DNA of 64,000 nt from Haloarcula argentinensis DSM 12282 (GCA_000336895.1 AOLX01000023.1:1-64000), one strand, 5' to 3'. Positions 6,384-15,221 are shown, numbered from the stretch's first letter. Notes: generated by a model not told the origin, from the letters alone. A program made the numbers and translations.

Positions 6384-9088
6384 CTGAAAGCACACGATCT
6401 GACGACGGTGGGGAGGCCGTATCGGACGAGGAAGTTGATGAAGTACTGCAGGAGATCGAGCGGAAACGCTCGCTGACAGGCTGGGCCGTTGTCCTCGTCG
6501 CGCTCATCGGCATCTCGTTTTCGGGGTTTCAGATGTGGATCGCGGCGAAAGGATTTGTCCTCTCGCTCTCGCTCCCCGGTGTCGGTGATGTCGTGTTCGC
6601 GTCACTGCAAGACCTCCAGATCCGTGCCGTTCACGTCGCCTTCGGCCTCATTTTGACATTCTTGCTGTATCCTAGCAGCACCGGCGATGGCCCGCTTTCC
6701 CGGCGTTGCATTGTGCTCGGGTCGCTGGTGGATCAAAAACTCGGTGAGGAGCATCCGGTGTCTCGTGTCGTTCACGCTATCGGGAATGCTCTCGCCTGGG
6801 CGTTCCTCGACGCCGAGATGGACCGTGTGACGCCTTCGGATTTCGTTTTCATGATCCTGTCAACGCTGTCGGCCGCGTACTTCATCACTGACTTCGACGA
6901 GATCCGTCGAATGCGCGCACTGGGCCTTGAGAGCGGCCGTCCCATTCAGGAAGTGTTCACTTTCTTGGAGCCGATAGCGGGCCTGCTCGGACCACTCGCT
7001 GACACCTCCTACGCATTCGTACTGGGTGTGGTCGGCATCTTGCTTGTCCTTGAAGCAACCCGTCGGGCGATCAGTCTCTGGCTGATGTTTATCGTCGCCG
7101 CCTTCGTTGTCTACGCCCGTTTCGGTGTCCTCATCCCGCAGGACGCCGCCTACGTCGGCGTACTTTCCATCCCGGAACTGTCCTGGCCCTCTATCATCCA
7201 GAACCTCTGGTACAACACGGAAAACGGGGTGTTCGGGGTTCCGGTCAGCGTCTCCGTGCAGTTCATCTACATCTTCATCCTGTTTGGCGCGTTCCTCGAA
7301 ATGTCCGGCGCGGGGCAGTGGTTCATTGACCTCGCGTACGGCGCGACGGGCACGCGGAAGGGTGGCCCGGCGAAGGCGTCCATCCTCGCCAGCGGATTTA
7401 TGGGGACCATCTCCGGGTCCTCCATCGCGAACACGGTGACGACGGGCGCGTTCACGATTCCGCTGATGAAGCGGTCGGGCTACTCGCCTGAGTTCTCCGG
7501 CGGTGTCGAGGCATCTGCCTCCTCGGGCGGTCAGATTCTCCCACCGGTGATGGGGGCCGCTGCGTTCCTCATCGTCCAGTACACGGGGACGTCGTTCGCT
7601 GACGTCATCGTTGCCGCGACGATTCCCGCTATTGTGTTCTTCTTCGGCGTCTGGGTGATGGTCCACTTCGAGGCGGTCAAGGAGAACATCGGTGGTCTTG
7701 ACCCCTCCGAACTGGTCGACATCCGCAGCCACTTCCGTAGCGGCTGGTTCTACCTCGTCCCGATCGGGCTGTTGCTGTACTACCTCATCGTCGAGCGGTT
7801 GTCGGTTGCCCGCTCGGCGTGGTTCACGCTCATCGCCATCGGGGCGCTCATCACGCTCGTCGCGGCCTACAGCGATGAGACGCGTGCTCGACTCGGTGCG
7901 GTTTTCGGTGTGTTGTTCGGTGCATCGTTCCTCTCCCAGTATCTGTTCGGTGCCGGCGTTCTGAGTGCGCTGGCCGGCGACGGAACGGGGTCTCAGACCG
8001 TCGTCGGCGCGTTCTCGGCCACCGTCGGCGATCTCGGCACGCTGATCATCCTCGCCGGTGTCCTCACGTTGATTACCCGGCCCCGGCTCGACTCGCCGAT
8101 ACTGTCGTTCGATAGCGCCGTCGACGACACTGCCGAGACGACTGCCGACGCCGTTGGCCGGCCGGACCTGGCCTCGAACGGGCTGTACAGGCTCGGCGTC
8201 TTCCTCGGGAAATCTATGGAGAGCGGAGCCAGAACCGCGGTTCCGGTCGTCATCGCCGTCGCCGCCGCCGGTATCATTCCGGGCGTCATCAGCGTCTCAG
8301 GTCTCGGCCCGAACCTCGTCTCGCTTATCACGACCGTCGCCGGCGGCTCGCTGGTCTTGCTGTTGCTCGTCACTGCGTTCTCCTCGATTATCCTCGGGAT
8401 GGGGATGCCGACGACGGTGACCTACATCATCCTCGTCTCACTGCTCGCGCCGGCGCTGACCGAGTTCGGCGTCCCGCTGCTCGCGGCGCACCTGTTTATC
8501 CTCTACTTCGGCGTCATCGCCGACATCACGCCGCCGGTCGCCGTGGCTGCCTACGCCGCTTCCGGCGTCGCGAAGTCCGACGCTTTCGAGACCGGTATCG
8601 AGGCGTTCTCCCTGTCGCTCAACAAGGCTATCGTGCCGTTCGCGTTCGTTGTCACGCCGGGTATTATCCTGTTGCGGCGCGTTCCCGAGGCCGACCTCGA
8701 TGTCGGCAATCAGTACCGTGTTATCCAGCCGGCCGACCTGCTGGACCTCGGCTACTCTATTCCCGAGATCCTGATCCCCGTCATCGGCGTCTTCCTTGGC
8801 GTCGTCGCGCTGGCCGCGACGGTTATTGGGTTCGCGTACGCGCCGGTCTCCCGAAGCGAGCGCGCGGCGTTTGCGTTCAGTTCGCTACTCCTGATGGCAC
8901 CCGGTCTTGCGGTGTCCGGTGTGTACGACCTCCTCGGACTCGTCGGTATCGCCGGTGGTGAGGTGACGGTGCTGCTCGACGTTGTGCTCCGCGGTGTCGG
9001 CCTGGCTTTGTTCCTCTTCCTCATGGCCAAGAACCGCCAGCGCGGCGGTGACCCTGCGGTACGGTCAAGCACGGCTGAGCCGGCGTGA
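6380..9088 (+). CDS. TRAP transporter fused permease (small + large subunit)
   Basis: A 902-residue integral membrane protein. The N-terminal part (to about residue 250) carries the extra helices that replace the separate small subunit, and the rest is the DctM-type large subunit with many helices and conserved stretches such as GFMGTISGSSIANTV, ASSGGQILPPVMGA and GMGMPTTVTYI. This is the TAXI-type fused permease that imports the ligand delivered by the binding lipoprotein, driven by an ion gradient. A cytoplasmic N-terminus rich in Glu precedes the first helix. It is the last gene of the operon. Confidence 0.92.
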   Translation: MTESTRSDDGGEAVSDEEVDEVLQEIERKRSLTGWAVVLVALIGISFSGFQMWIAAKGFVLSLSLPGVGDVVFASLQDLQIRAVHVAFGLILTFLLYPSSTGDGPLSRRCIVLGSLVDQKLGEEHPVSRVVHAIGNALAWAFLDAEMDRVTPSDFVFMILSTLSAAYFITDFDEIRRMRALGLESGRPIQEVFTFLEPIAGLLGPLADTSYAFVLGVVGILLVLEATRRAISLWLMFIVAAFVVYARFGVLIPQDAAYVGVLSIPELSWPSIIQNLWYNTENGVFGVPVSVSVQFIYIFILFGAFLEMSGAGQWFIDLAYGATGTRKGGPAKASILASGFMGTISGSSIANTVTTGAFTIPLMKRSGYSPEFSGGVEASASSGGQILPPVMGAAAFLIVQYTGTSFADVIVAATIPAIVFFFGVWVMVHFEAVKENIGGLDPSELVDIRSHFRSGWFYLVPIGLLLYYLIVERLSVARSAWFTLIAIGALITLVAAYSDETRARLGAVFGVLFGASFLSQYLFGAGVLSALAGDGTGSQTVVGAFSATVGDLGTLIILAGVLTLITRPRLDSPILSFDSAVDDTAETTADAVGRPDLASNGLYRLGVFLGKSMESGARTAVPVVIAVAAAGIIPGVISVSGLGPNLVSLITTVAGGSLVLLLLVTAFSSIILGMGMPTTVTYIILVSLLAPALTEFGVPLLAAHLFILYFGVIADITPPVAVAAYAASGVAKSDAFETGIEAFSLSLNKAIVPFAFVVTPGIILLRRVPEADLDVGNQYRVIQPADLLDLGYSIPEILIPVIGVFLGVVALAATVIGFAYAPVSRSERAAFAFSSLLLMAPGLAVSGVYDLLGLVGIAGGEVTVLLDVVLRGVGLALFLFLMAKNRQRGGDPAVRSSTAEPA

Positions 9089-9128
9089 GTGAGAACCGTT
9101 TAACCCATCGGGGGTCAACGGGCACGAT

Positions 9129-9806
9129 ATGCCAATTGAGCAGCGCGGCGACGCCTCCGTCGTCACGCACGCGCTGGCGCGAGACGAACTGACACGCATA
9201 CGAAACGTCGAGACTGAACAGGTCGCGTTCCGGAAGGGGCTGGTCCGCCTCGGCCGTATCTGTGGCTACGAGATCATCGACGGCCGGATGGAGACCGAAT
9301 ATACGGAAATCCAGACGCCGCTGACCACGACGATGGGCGAGCGCGTCAAAGGACTCGAAGACGTGGTCATCGTCAACGTCCTTCGCGCTGCGACGCCGTT
9401 TGTCGAGGGACTGCTCAAAGCGTTCCCCCGCGCCAGACAGGGCGTCATCTCCGCCAGCCGCGACGAGGACGCCGGGATGAACGACGACGGCGAGTTCCCA
9501 ATCTCGGTCGAGTACGTCAAACTGCCCGAAATCACCGAGGACGACACCGTCATCATCGCGGACCCGATGCTTGCGACCGGGTCGACGATGGCTACGGTAC
9601 TGGACTACATCACCTCAGAGAAGACGGAGCCGGAGAACTTGCTTGTCTTGGCCGCGGTTTCCGCACCCGAGGGGATCGTCCGGGTCTCGGAGGCGCAGCC
9701 GGATGCTGACATCATCAGCGTCGCTATTGACGACGAACTCGACGAGGACGGGTTCATCGTTCCGGGGCTCGGCGACGCCGGCGACCGCGCCTTCCGGACG
9801 ACGTAA
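9129..9806 (+). CDS. upp: Uracil phosphoribosyltransferase
   Basis: A 225-residue enzyme that makes UMP from uracil and PRPP. The PRPP loop reads [14 protein letters not shown] (residues 141-154) and the C-terminal uracil-binding segment GDAGDR lies at 215-220. Length and motifs are normal for the family. It starts 40 bases after the TRAP operon on the same strand and could be read from it or from its own promoter (GTTTAACCC about 30 bases upstream of the ATG). Confidence 0.95.
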   Translation: MPIEQRGDASVVTHALARDELTRIRNVETEQVAFRKGLVRLGRICGYEIIDGRMETEYTEIQTPLTTTMGERVKGLEDVVIVNVLRAATPFVEGLLKAFPRARQGVISASRDEDAGMNDDGEFPISVEYVKLPEITEDDTVIIADPMLATGSTMATVLDYITSEKTEPENLLVLAAVSAPEGIVRVSEAQPDADIISVAIDDELDEDGFIVPGLGDAGDRAFRTT

Positions 9807-9843
9807 GCCGTCCCGGCCCGCTCGACCTGTCGACGGAGGGACG

Positions 9844-9857
9844 AAATATTTTTATAT
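9844..9857 (+). promoter_or_regulatory. AT-rich site: end of upp and possible TATA box
   Basis: AAATATTTTTATAT follows the upp stop by about 40 bases. The T-run fits an archaeal terminator for upp, and the same bases fit a TATA box. If used as a promoter, the transcript of the next gene would carry a leader of about 145 bases, unusual here where most genes look leaderless. Confidence 0.4.
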
Positions 9858-10024
9858 CCGGGCCGAATCAGCCGATGATGTCGCGATTTTCCATCCTTCC
9901 ACAGCTGCTGTACCCCCTTGCTTCACCTGGAAACCGAGAGACGGCGGCATATTTTCCGTCCAGTTGAAACGAGAACGACGGCCGTGAACCGCCACGCGGG
10001 ACTGGACGTGGTTCCTGTTGGGCA

Positions 10025-10507
10025 GTGGCGGACCGGGAGGCTTTCCTGCTGACGGGACAGCAACCCAGTATGGTTCGACGCCGATACCGGGTCGCGGACA
10101 CCGCCCAGCAACTCGTCGGCGGGTTCCTGCTCGCGGGACCGTTCGTCGTGACCGAGGAGGTGTGGGTGCTGGCCGAGAACATGTCCTGGTATCACGCGGT
10201 TCTCGTCGTGGGTATCGTGTTCGCTATCGGTTACGGGGCGCTGTACAAGGCTGACGCGGGCCGGGACGTGGACACTGAGGCGGAGGTGGCCGGTATCCCG
10301 ATCCGGTTCGTCTCGCTGATGGGTGTCGCGTTCGGGTCGGTCGCCATCCTCGCGGTGGCGCTGACCGCCCCTGACACGTTCCTCATCAACGGTGGCATTC
10401 TCCCGGACCCGACGCCGATGGCCGTCTTCCTGACGACACTGAAGGCCATCACTGTCGGTGCTATCTTCAGCGTCGTCGGGGCTGCGACGGCAGACAGCGT
10501 ATTCTGA
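10025..10507 (+). CDS. DUF2391-type integral membrane protein
   Basis: A membrane protein of up to 160 residues with four predicted helices; hydrophobic stretches are about residues 32-48, 56-75, 93-115 and 125-155. It resembles the DUF2391 family, function unknown to me. The start is uncertain: a GTG at 10025 gives MADREAFLLTG, and an ATG at 10070 gives MVRRRYRVADT, which puts basic residues directly before the first helix and is a good alternative. About 200 bases with an AT-rich site precede it. Confidence 0.65.
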   Translation: MADREAFLLTGQQPSMVRRRYRVADTAQQLVGGFLLAGPFVVTEEVWVLAENMSWYHAVLVVGIVFAIGYGALYKADAGRDVDTEAEVAGIPIRFVSLMGVAFGSVAILAVALTAPDTFLINGGILPDPTPMAVFLTTLKAITVGAIFSVVGAATADSVF

Positions 10508-10520
10508 CCGTGACCCGCAC

Positions 10521-10530
10521 ACTTAATTGG
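10521..10530 (+). promoter_or_regulatory. TATA box for the 10554 gene
   Basis: ACTTAATTGG is centred about 28 bases before the ATG at 10554 and so supports a leaderless transcript and that ATG rather than the GTG at 10527. Confidence 0.5.
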
Positions 10531-10553
10531 GTGCCACCCTCCTTGATGTGCAT

Positions 10554-11138
10554 ATGGAGTACACGCTGGCTATCGACAACGCGCCGGAGACTGTTCCGGG
10601 TGGCACAGGGATACTGCTCCTGCACCCGAGTACCGGCGAAACGGACCGACTGGACACGGATTTCCTTGCGACCGACACGGACTCGATGCTCGTCATCTCG
10701 ACCCGGACCACTGCTCGGGAGGTCAAGCAGAAACTGGAGTACTACGAGGTCGACGAGTCGAAGGCGACCATCCTCGACACGCTGTCGGTTGAGCGCGGCT
10801 ATACCCGCCGCCAATCCGAAAGCGTCCGATACGTCTCCGCGCCGGACGACCTCTCCGGTATTGTCTCGGAGGCCGAGACGTTCCTGCAGGAACACGACGG
10901 GAAACTCCGCGTGACCTTCGACTCGCTGACGGAACTCATCTACTACGCTGACGAGGACGGCGCGCTCTCGGCCGTCGAAGACATCCTCGACCTGCTAGAC
11001 GAGTACGACGCCGTCGGGATGTTCCACCTCGCCGACGAGGTCCACGACGAGGAGACGGTCGCGGCGTTCCGGGAACTCTTCGACGGTGTCATCGAACTGT
11101 CTGAGGACGGAACCATCACCAGTACCTTCGAGGCGTAG
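10554..11138 (+). CDS. Haloarchaeal RecA/KaiC-like protein without Walker A
   Basis: A 194-residue acidic protein beginning MEYTLAIDNAPE. The pattern of strands and helices (ILLLHPSTGETDRLDTDFL, then LVISTRTTAREVKQKL, VTFDSLTELI and FHLADEV) is that of a RecA/KaiC-like domain, but the Walker A lysine loop is absent, with PGGTG in its place. Haloarchaea have several such families, one of which I recall as DUF7090. A regulatory rather than ATP-hydrolysing role is likely. A hairpin with a T-rich tail follows at 11228-11251. Confidence 0.7.
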   Translation: MEYTLAIDNAPETVPGGTGILLLHPSTGETDRLDTDFLATDTDSMLVISTRTTAREVKQKLEYYEVDESKATILDTLSVERGYTRRQSESVRYVSAPDDLSGIVSEAETFLQEHDGKLRVTFDSLTELIYYADEDGALSAVEDILDLLDEYDAVGMFHLADEVHDEETVAAFRELFDGVIELSEDGTITSTFEA

Positions 11139-11227
11139 CCCGACACACTCTGTCCGGAATCCACCGCTCCTTCGACCGATTTGTGGTAGCCGATCGACAC
11201 TACTTCCCCAATCGAGTACCCTGATGG

Positions 11228-11251
11228 CATTTCGCTCTTTCGAACGAAATG
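11228..11251 (+). terminator. Hairpin downstream of the RecA-like gene
   Basis: CATTTCG and CGAAATG form perfect seven-base arms around a ten-base loop, followed by GCGTTTTC. Position, about 90 bases after the stop, and the T-rich tail fit a transcription end. A protein-binding site is the alternative. Confidence 0.4.
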
Positions 11252-11344
11252 GCGTTTTCACCGGGTAGCGACGCCAACGCCCCGCATGAGATCTCTTACC
11301 AAACCAATAACAATTAAGAGGGTATAACCCACATACAGGGTTGT

Positions 11345-11503
11345 ATGCCGGAATGCCAGAACTGCGGTAATTTTGTAACGGCTGACTACGCGCGTGTGTT
11401 CACGCCGAACGGGGTCGAAAAGCCCAGAGTCTGTCCGCAGTGCGAAGACAAGATTCGCGACGGGGCAGACGTCCGTGAGGCCCGGTCCACACGTCGCGGA
11501 TAG
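11345..11503 (+). CDS. Small zinc-finger protein (DUF7563-like)
   Basis: A 52-residue protein starting MPECQNCGNFV and containing two Cys pairs, CQNC (residues 4-7) and CPQC (residues 30-33), which can bind one zinc. The tail is basic. Its close relative lies at 15301-15450 and the family resembles DUF7563 of haloarchaea. Short inverted repeats (GGGT-ATA-ACCC at 11320-11330 and AACCC/GGGTT at 11326-11342) overlap the presumed transcription start, so the gene may be repressed by a protein binding there. A role as a small transcription factor or protein-interaction module is inference. Confidence 0.75.
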   Translation: MPECQNCGNFVTADYARVFTPNGVEKPRVCPQCEDKIRDGADVREARSTRRG

Positions 11504-11607
11504 AACCGGTCAGGAACTGCCGCCCTGTGACCTGACGGTTGCGGGGACGTTTTCCTCGCCGGCTACACTCGCTACCAACCGCTGTTTTCCCGGTATTCTC
11601 GTTTCAT

Positions 11608-12924
11608 CTATACCAGCGCGTCCGTGAGGCGTGTGCGTGCTTCCTCGAACACCGCATCAGCACGGTCTGGGTCGCGGGCTTCGGCGGTAATCCGAACGAG
11701 CGGCTGTGTGCCGCTGGCCCGCAGGAGGAACCACGCGTCGCCGAGGTCGACGCGGACGCCGTCGAGCGTCGTCACGTCGTCGTAGGCATCGGTCACAGTC
11801 TCCCGAACGCGGTCCATCACCGCTCCCTTCTCGTCAGTTTCGACGCTGTCTCGGCGGATGGGGTACTCCGGCACGTCGGCGGCGCGGTCGTCTAGCGGGC
11901 GCTCGCTGTCCAGCGCCGCAGCGGTGCAGGCCGCCAGCGGACCGTCCGGGCACAGCGTTCGCTCGGGCCAGATCCACGCACCGCTTGGTTCGCCACCGAA
12001 AACGACCTCGTCCTCGCTCGCGGCCTCGGCGACGTACACGTCCCCAACCGGGGTGTACTCGATAGAGACGTCGATGTCGTTGAGGTGGTCTTCGACGGCG
12101 AGGCTCGTATCGACCGGGACGGCGACCCGCTCGCCCGGTGATGCCGCGGCACGGGCGAACATGGCCAGCAACACGTCGCCGGAGAGGAAGGTCCCGTCGG
12201 CCGCAACCGCCCGCATCCGGTCGGCGTCGCCGTCGTGGGCGATGCCGAGGTCGGCGTCGGACTCGGCCACCAGCGTCGAAAGCGACTCGCAGTGCTCGGC
12301 TTTCGGCTCCGAGGGTCGACCGGGGAACGCACCGTCGGGCTGGCCGTTGAGCGTCTCGACGGCACAGCCCAGTTCGGTGAGGGCGTCGACACTGACCCGG
12401 CCCGCGCCGTTGCCGAGGTCGACGACGACGTGGCTATCGAGGTCTGTCCCGCCGACTTCCGCGACTAGCGCGTCGACGTGGCGCTGGCTGACATCCCGGG
12501 ACGCTAGGCTACCGCTCTCGTCCCACGTCGCTGGCTCGAACGCATCCTCGTCTAGTCGCTGTTCGATTGTCGCCCGCAGGTCCGAATCGAAGGCTTGTCC
12601 GCTGGGCTGCCAGAGCTTGATGCCGTTGTCTTCCGGGGGGTTGTGACTCGCCGTCACTGCGACGCCGGCGTCGGCGTCCTGCCACGCCACTGCTCGTCCG
12701 ATCGTCGGCGTCGCCGCGCCGCCGAGGTCGACCACGTCGACGCCGCTCTCCCGGAGGCCGGCTACCAGCGCCGCCTGCAGGTACTCGCCGCTCGTTCGCG
12801 GGTCCCGGCCGACGACGACTCGCTCGCAGTCGATGCCAAGCGCCCGGCCCACCGAGAGCGCCAACTCGGCTGTGACCGTCTCACCGACGGGCCCCCGAAT
12901 CCCGCTCGTTCCGAACTGTGTCAT
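11608..12924 (-). CDS. glmM: Phosphoglucosamine mutase / phosphohexomutase
   Basis: A 438-residue alpha-D-phosphohexomutase. The phosphoserine loop VTASHNP has Ser93, the Mg loop is DGDADR (residues 231-236), the sugar loop GEPSG (311-315), and the phosphate-binding loop RASGTQP is near the C-terminus. The short haloarchaeal form beginning MTQFGTSGIRG is usually annotated as GlmM, which converts glucosamine-6-P to glucosamine-1-P for surface glycan and glycoprotein precursors; phosphomannomutase activity is also possible. The frame is open upstream to 13026, but those 34 residues lack the family pattern. A second, longer member is at 15854-17251. Confidence 0.88.
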   Translation of the reverse strand: MTQFGTSGIRGPVGETVTAELALSVGRALGIDCERVVVGRDPRTSGEYLQAALVAGLRESGVDVVDLGGAATPTIGRAVAWQDADAGVAVTASHNPPEDNGIKLWQPSGQAFDSDLRATIEQRLDEDAFEPATWDESGSLASRDVSQRHVDALVAEVGGTDLDSHVVVDLGNGAGRVSVDALTELGCAVETLNGQPDGAFPGRPSEPKAEHCESLSTLVAESDADLGIAHDGDADRMRAVAADGTFLSGDVLLAMFARAAASPGERVAVPVDTSLAVEDHLNDIDVSIEYTPVGDVYVAEAASEDEVVFGGEPSGAWIWPERTLCPDGPLAACTAAALDSERPLDDRAADVPEYPIRRDSVETDEKGAVMDRVRETVTDAYDDVTTLDGVRVDLGDAWFLLRASGTQPLVRITAEARDPDRADAVFEEARTRLTDALV

Positions 12925-13007
12925 TACTGCTTTCTGGGTCGGGCCGCCCCTAAAATCCATCCGGCATCGGACAGGTGTTGTCGGCCGATGGTTCCGACAC
13001 CGCGCCG

Positions 13008-13184
13008 CTACCCCGTCGGCGACCACTCACAGGCCGTCCCGGTCGTCAGGTCTGCGTCGTCGATGTGCGCTGACAGGCAGCCGTAGTTGCAGAACTGCGC
13101 CGTCGGTTTCCCGTCCGGCGTCTCGCTGAGGAAAACGGGCTCGTGGGCCTCCACCGGACAGCCGCAGTACGTGCACTCTGCCAT
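13008..13184 (-). CDS. Small TRASH/MYM-like zinc-finger protein
   Basis: A 58-residue protein with CTYC (residues 4-7) and a second CxxxC pair (FCNYGC, residues 31-36), the spacing of TRASH-like metal-binding domains. The frame is open further upstream, but the start at 13184 puts MAECTYCG first and lies 29 bases from a near-palindromic promoter element that is shared with rpiA. It could be a metal sensor or a zinc-dependent interaction module; nothing in the sequence says which. Confidence 0.7.
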   Translation of the reverse strand: MAECTYCGCPVEAHEPVFLSETPDGKPTAQFCNYGCLSAHIDDADLTTGTACEWSPTG

Positions 13185-13206
13185 ACGGGCGCTTGCGGAC
13201 GGGAGA

Positions 13207-13219
13207 ACAAACGTTTTGT
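13207..13219. promoter_or_regulatory. Shared divergent promoter element
   Basis: ACAAACGTTTTGT is nearly palindromic and its centre lies 30 bases from the rpiA ATG on one side and 29 from the zinc-finger ATG on the other. Both genes would be leaderless from this one site. It is the only AT-rich stretch in the 58-base gap. Confidence 0.5.
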
Positions 13220-13242
13220 CCGCGTCTGTCGACCCACCGCAC

Positions 13243-13929
13243 ATGAAACAGGGTGGCTCCGACGCGGCGAAACAGGCAGCGGGTGAATCGGCGGCCGAAG
13301 CGGTCGAGGATGGTATGATCGTCGGCCTCGGAACGGGGTCGACGGCGGCTCATGCTATCCGCGCTATCGGCCAAGCGGTCGACGCCGGACTCGATGTCGT
13401 CGGCGTCCCCACGTCGTTTCAGTCCCGCCAGCTGGCCCGGGACTGTGGCATCCCGCTGGCGGACCTCGAGGATGTGTCGGTCGACCTTGCCATCGACGGG
13501 GCCGACGAGGTGGCCGGCGGCAATCTCATCAAGGGTGGCGGCGCGGCGCACGCCCGGGAGAAGATCGTCGACGCGAGTGCTGACCGCTTCCTCGTCGTCG
13601 CTGATCCGACGAAAGAGACGGACGTGCTCTCACACCCTGTCCCCGTCGAAGTGCTCCCGATGGCCCGCTCGACGGTCGCCGCATCAGTCGAGAGTCTGGG
13701 CGGCGATCCGGCACTCCGCCGTGCAGAGCGCAAGGACGGCCCCGTCGTCACCGACAACGGGAACCTCGTGCTCGACTGTAACTTCGGGCCTATCGACGAC
13801 CCCGCCGCGCTCGCCAGCGATCTCGCCGCGCTGCCCGGTGTCGTCGAGCACGGGCTGTTCGTCGATATGGCCGACGAAATCCACGTCGGCACTCCTGACG
13901 GCGTCACCGTTCGACCGCTGTTGGAATAG
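13243..13929 (+). CDS. rpiA: Ribose-5-phosphate isomerase A
   Basis: A 228-residue enzyme interconverting ribose-5-P and ribulose-5-P, the source of ribose-5-P in haloarchaea. Family motifs are present in order: GLGTGSTAAH near residues 29-38, the catalytic region DGADEV at about 87-92 and GGGAAHAREKIV just after. I start at MKQGGSDAAKQ because the family pattern begins there and a promoter element sits 30 bases upstream. It converges on the DUF1931 gene with a T-rich gap between. Confidence 0.95.
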   Translation: MKQGGSDAAKQAAGESAAEAVEDGMIVGLGTGSTAAHAIRAIGQAVDAGLDVVGVPTSFQSRQLARDCGIPLADLEDVSVDLAIDGADEVAGGNLIKGGGAAHAREKIVDASADRFLVVADPTKETDVLSHPVPVEVLPMARSTVAASVESLGGDPALRRAERKDGPVVTDNGNLVLDCNFGPIDDPAALASDLAALPGVVEHGLFVDMADEIHVGTPDGVTVRPLLE

Positions 13930-13950
13930 CTGTCGCTGGCCGGCTTGCGT

Positions 13951-13958
13951 CAAAAAAA
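13951..13958 (-). terminator. T-run terminator of the DUF1931 gene
   Basis: Seven consecutive A on the plus strand (T on the minus strand) lie 20 bases after the stop of the DUF1931 gene, the usual form of an archaeal terminator. It lies between two convergent genes. Confidence 0.5.
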
Positions 13959-13977
13959 TATACTGCCTGAAACGACC

Positions 13978-14145
13978 TTACAGGTCGCGCGGCTGGACCG
14001 TCTTCCGGTCGTTCTCGTCAGCTCGTCGGGCTGCGTCCTGAAGCAGCTCCTCGACTTCCTCGTCGAGTGCGTCGTAGAAGTCGGACGCTACGTTCATGTC
14101 GTTGAGCTCTTCCTTAACGGCGGCTTTGACGATTAGGTCTGCCAT
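13978..14145 (-). CDS. DUF1931 histone-fold protein
   Basis: A 55-residue, highly charged helical protein, MADLIVKAAVKEEL to TVQPRDL, that matches the short haloarchaeal DUF1931 family. These share the histone-fold pattern and the final TVQPRDL resembles the end of archaeal histones. DNA binding is suggested by the fold, but I know of no proven role. A strong TATA box (AGTATATAAG on the minus strand) 31 bases before the ATG suggests high expression. Confidence 0.8.
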   Translation of the reverse strand: MADLIVKAAVKEELNDMNVASDFYDALDEEVEELLQDAARRADENDRKTVQPRDL

Positions 14146-14170
14146 ACAGACGAGGTATCGACGGGGGTTA

Positions 14171-14180
14171 CTTATATACT
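14171..14180 (-). promoter_or_regulatory. TATA box of the DUF1931 gene
   Basis: On the minus strand this reads AGTATATAAG, close to the archaeal TATA consensus, and its centre is 31 bases before the ATG at 14145. Confidence 0.65.
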
Positions 14181-14424
14181 TTCTCCAATTAGTTCGCTCT
14201 CGACCCTATTACCGGCAGTTTGAGGCGTTATACGACACATAACCCCATATAAATCCGTGATTGTGTCCGAATGAATCCGTCAGTATACGCCCTTCGGCCT
14301 GACTCAGACGGCTACTGTCGCGTTACTCTGGCCGAGCGTCGCTCACGCGCGCTCCCACAGGTCCAACCCTGATGCGGCAATACGCCTGTCCCGGACCGAC
14401 GGATAGGAGTGGTCGTATCCCTGA

Positions 14425-15198
14425 ATGAGTCCTATGCGCGATATACTCGATTCGGTTGCGGCGGGCGACCTCTCTCCGGCGGAGGCCGAGGCGGCGCTTG
14501 CGGGCTATGCGACCAGCGGGGCCGGTCGGTTCGACGCTGCTCGGGAGGACCGCGCCGGCGTTCCCGAAGCCGTCCTCGCGGACGGGAAGACCCCGGCGGA
14601 AGTGGCGGATCTGGCGGCGACAGCTATCGAAACGACAGACCGGGCTATCGTGACGCGGCTCGACACGTCCACTGCAACGGCCGTTCAGGAACAACTGGAC
14701 GAGACCGCCCCGGATGCGACAGTTCGCTGGGACGACCGCTCGAACTGGCTGGTGGCGACAACGCCCGCGTTCGAACGTCCCTCGCTGGATGCATCAGTGG
14801 GTATCGTCACCGCCGGGACATCCGACGCCGTCCCAGCCGGTGAGGCCGCGCTCATCGTCGAGGAGATGGGTGCCAGCGTAACCCGTATAGACGATGTCGG
14901 TGTTGCGAGCCTCGCCCGGACGATAGACGCGGTCGATGGCTTCCGAGACCAGGATGTGCTCATCGTCGCGGCGGGCCGTGAGGGTGCGCTCCCGACGGTT
15001 GTCGCCGGTCTCGTGGATGTACCAATCATCGGTCTGCCCGTCTCGACCGGCTACGGCCACGGCGGCGAGGGTGAGGCAGCCCTTTTGGGGCTACTCCAGT
15101 CCTGCACAGCCCTCTCTGTCGTGAATATCGATGCTGGCTTCACTGCCGGAACGCAGGCCGGCCTAATCGCCAGACAGCTCGACGATGCACGGGAATAG
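14425..15198 (+). CDS. larB: Nickel pincer cofactor biosynthesis protein LarB
   Basis: A 257-residue protein homologous to LarB, which carboxylates and hydrolyses nicotinic acid adenine dinucleotide to make the pyridine dicarboxylate precursor of the nickel pincer cofactor of lactate racemase. The C-terminal PurE-like domain is clear: GIVTAGTSDAVPAGEAAL, then VAAGREGALPTVVAGL and GLPVSTGYGHGGEGEAALL. The start may instead be the ATG at 14434 (MRDILDSVAAG). No larC, larE or racemase gene is near, so the client enzyme is elsewhere. About 280 bases without an evident gene precede it. Confidence 0.88.
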   Translation: MSPMRDILDSVAAGDLSPAEAEAALAGYATSGAGRFDAAREDRAGVPEAVLADGKTPAEVADLAATAIETTDRAIVTRLDTSTATAVQEQLDETAPDATVRWDDRSNWLVATTPAFERPSLDASVGIVTAGTSDAVPAGEAALIVEEMGASVTRIDDVGVASLARTIDAVDGFRDQDVLIVAAGREGALPTVVAGLVDVPIIGLPVSTGYGHGGEGEAALLGLLQSCTALSVVNIDAGFTAGTQAGLIARQLDDARE

Positions 15199-15221
15199 CA
15201 ACCTTCCACGACCACGGGCAT

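Noticed and set aside
14271..14372. Short frame MNPSVYALRPD (33 codons) before larB
   Set aside because: Too short, no promoter at the right distance and no recognisable pattern; left as part of the 280-base gap before larB.
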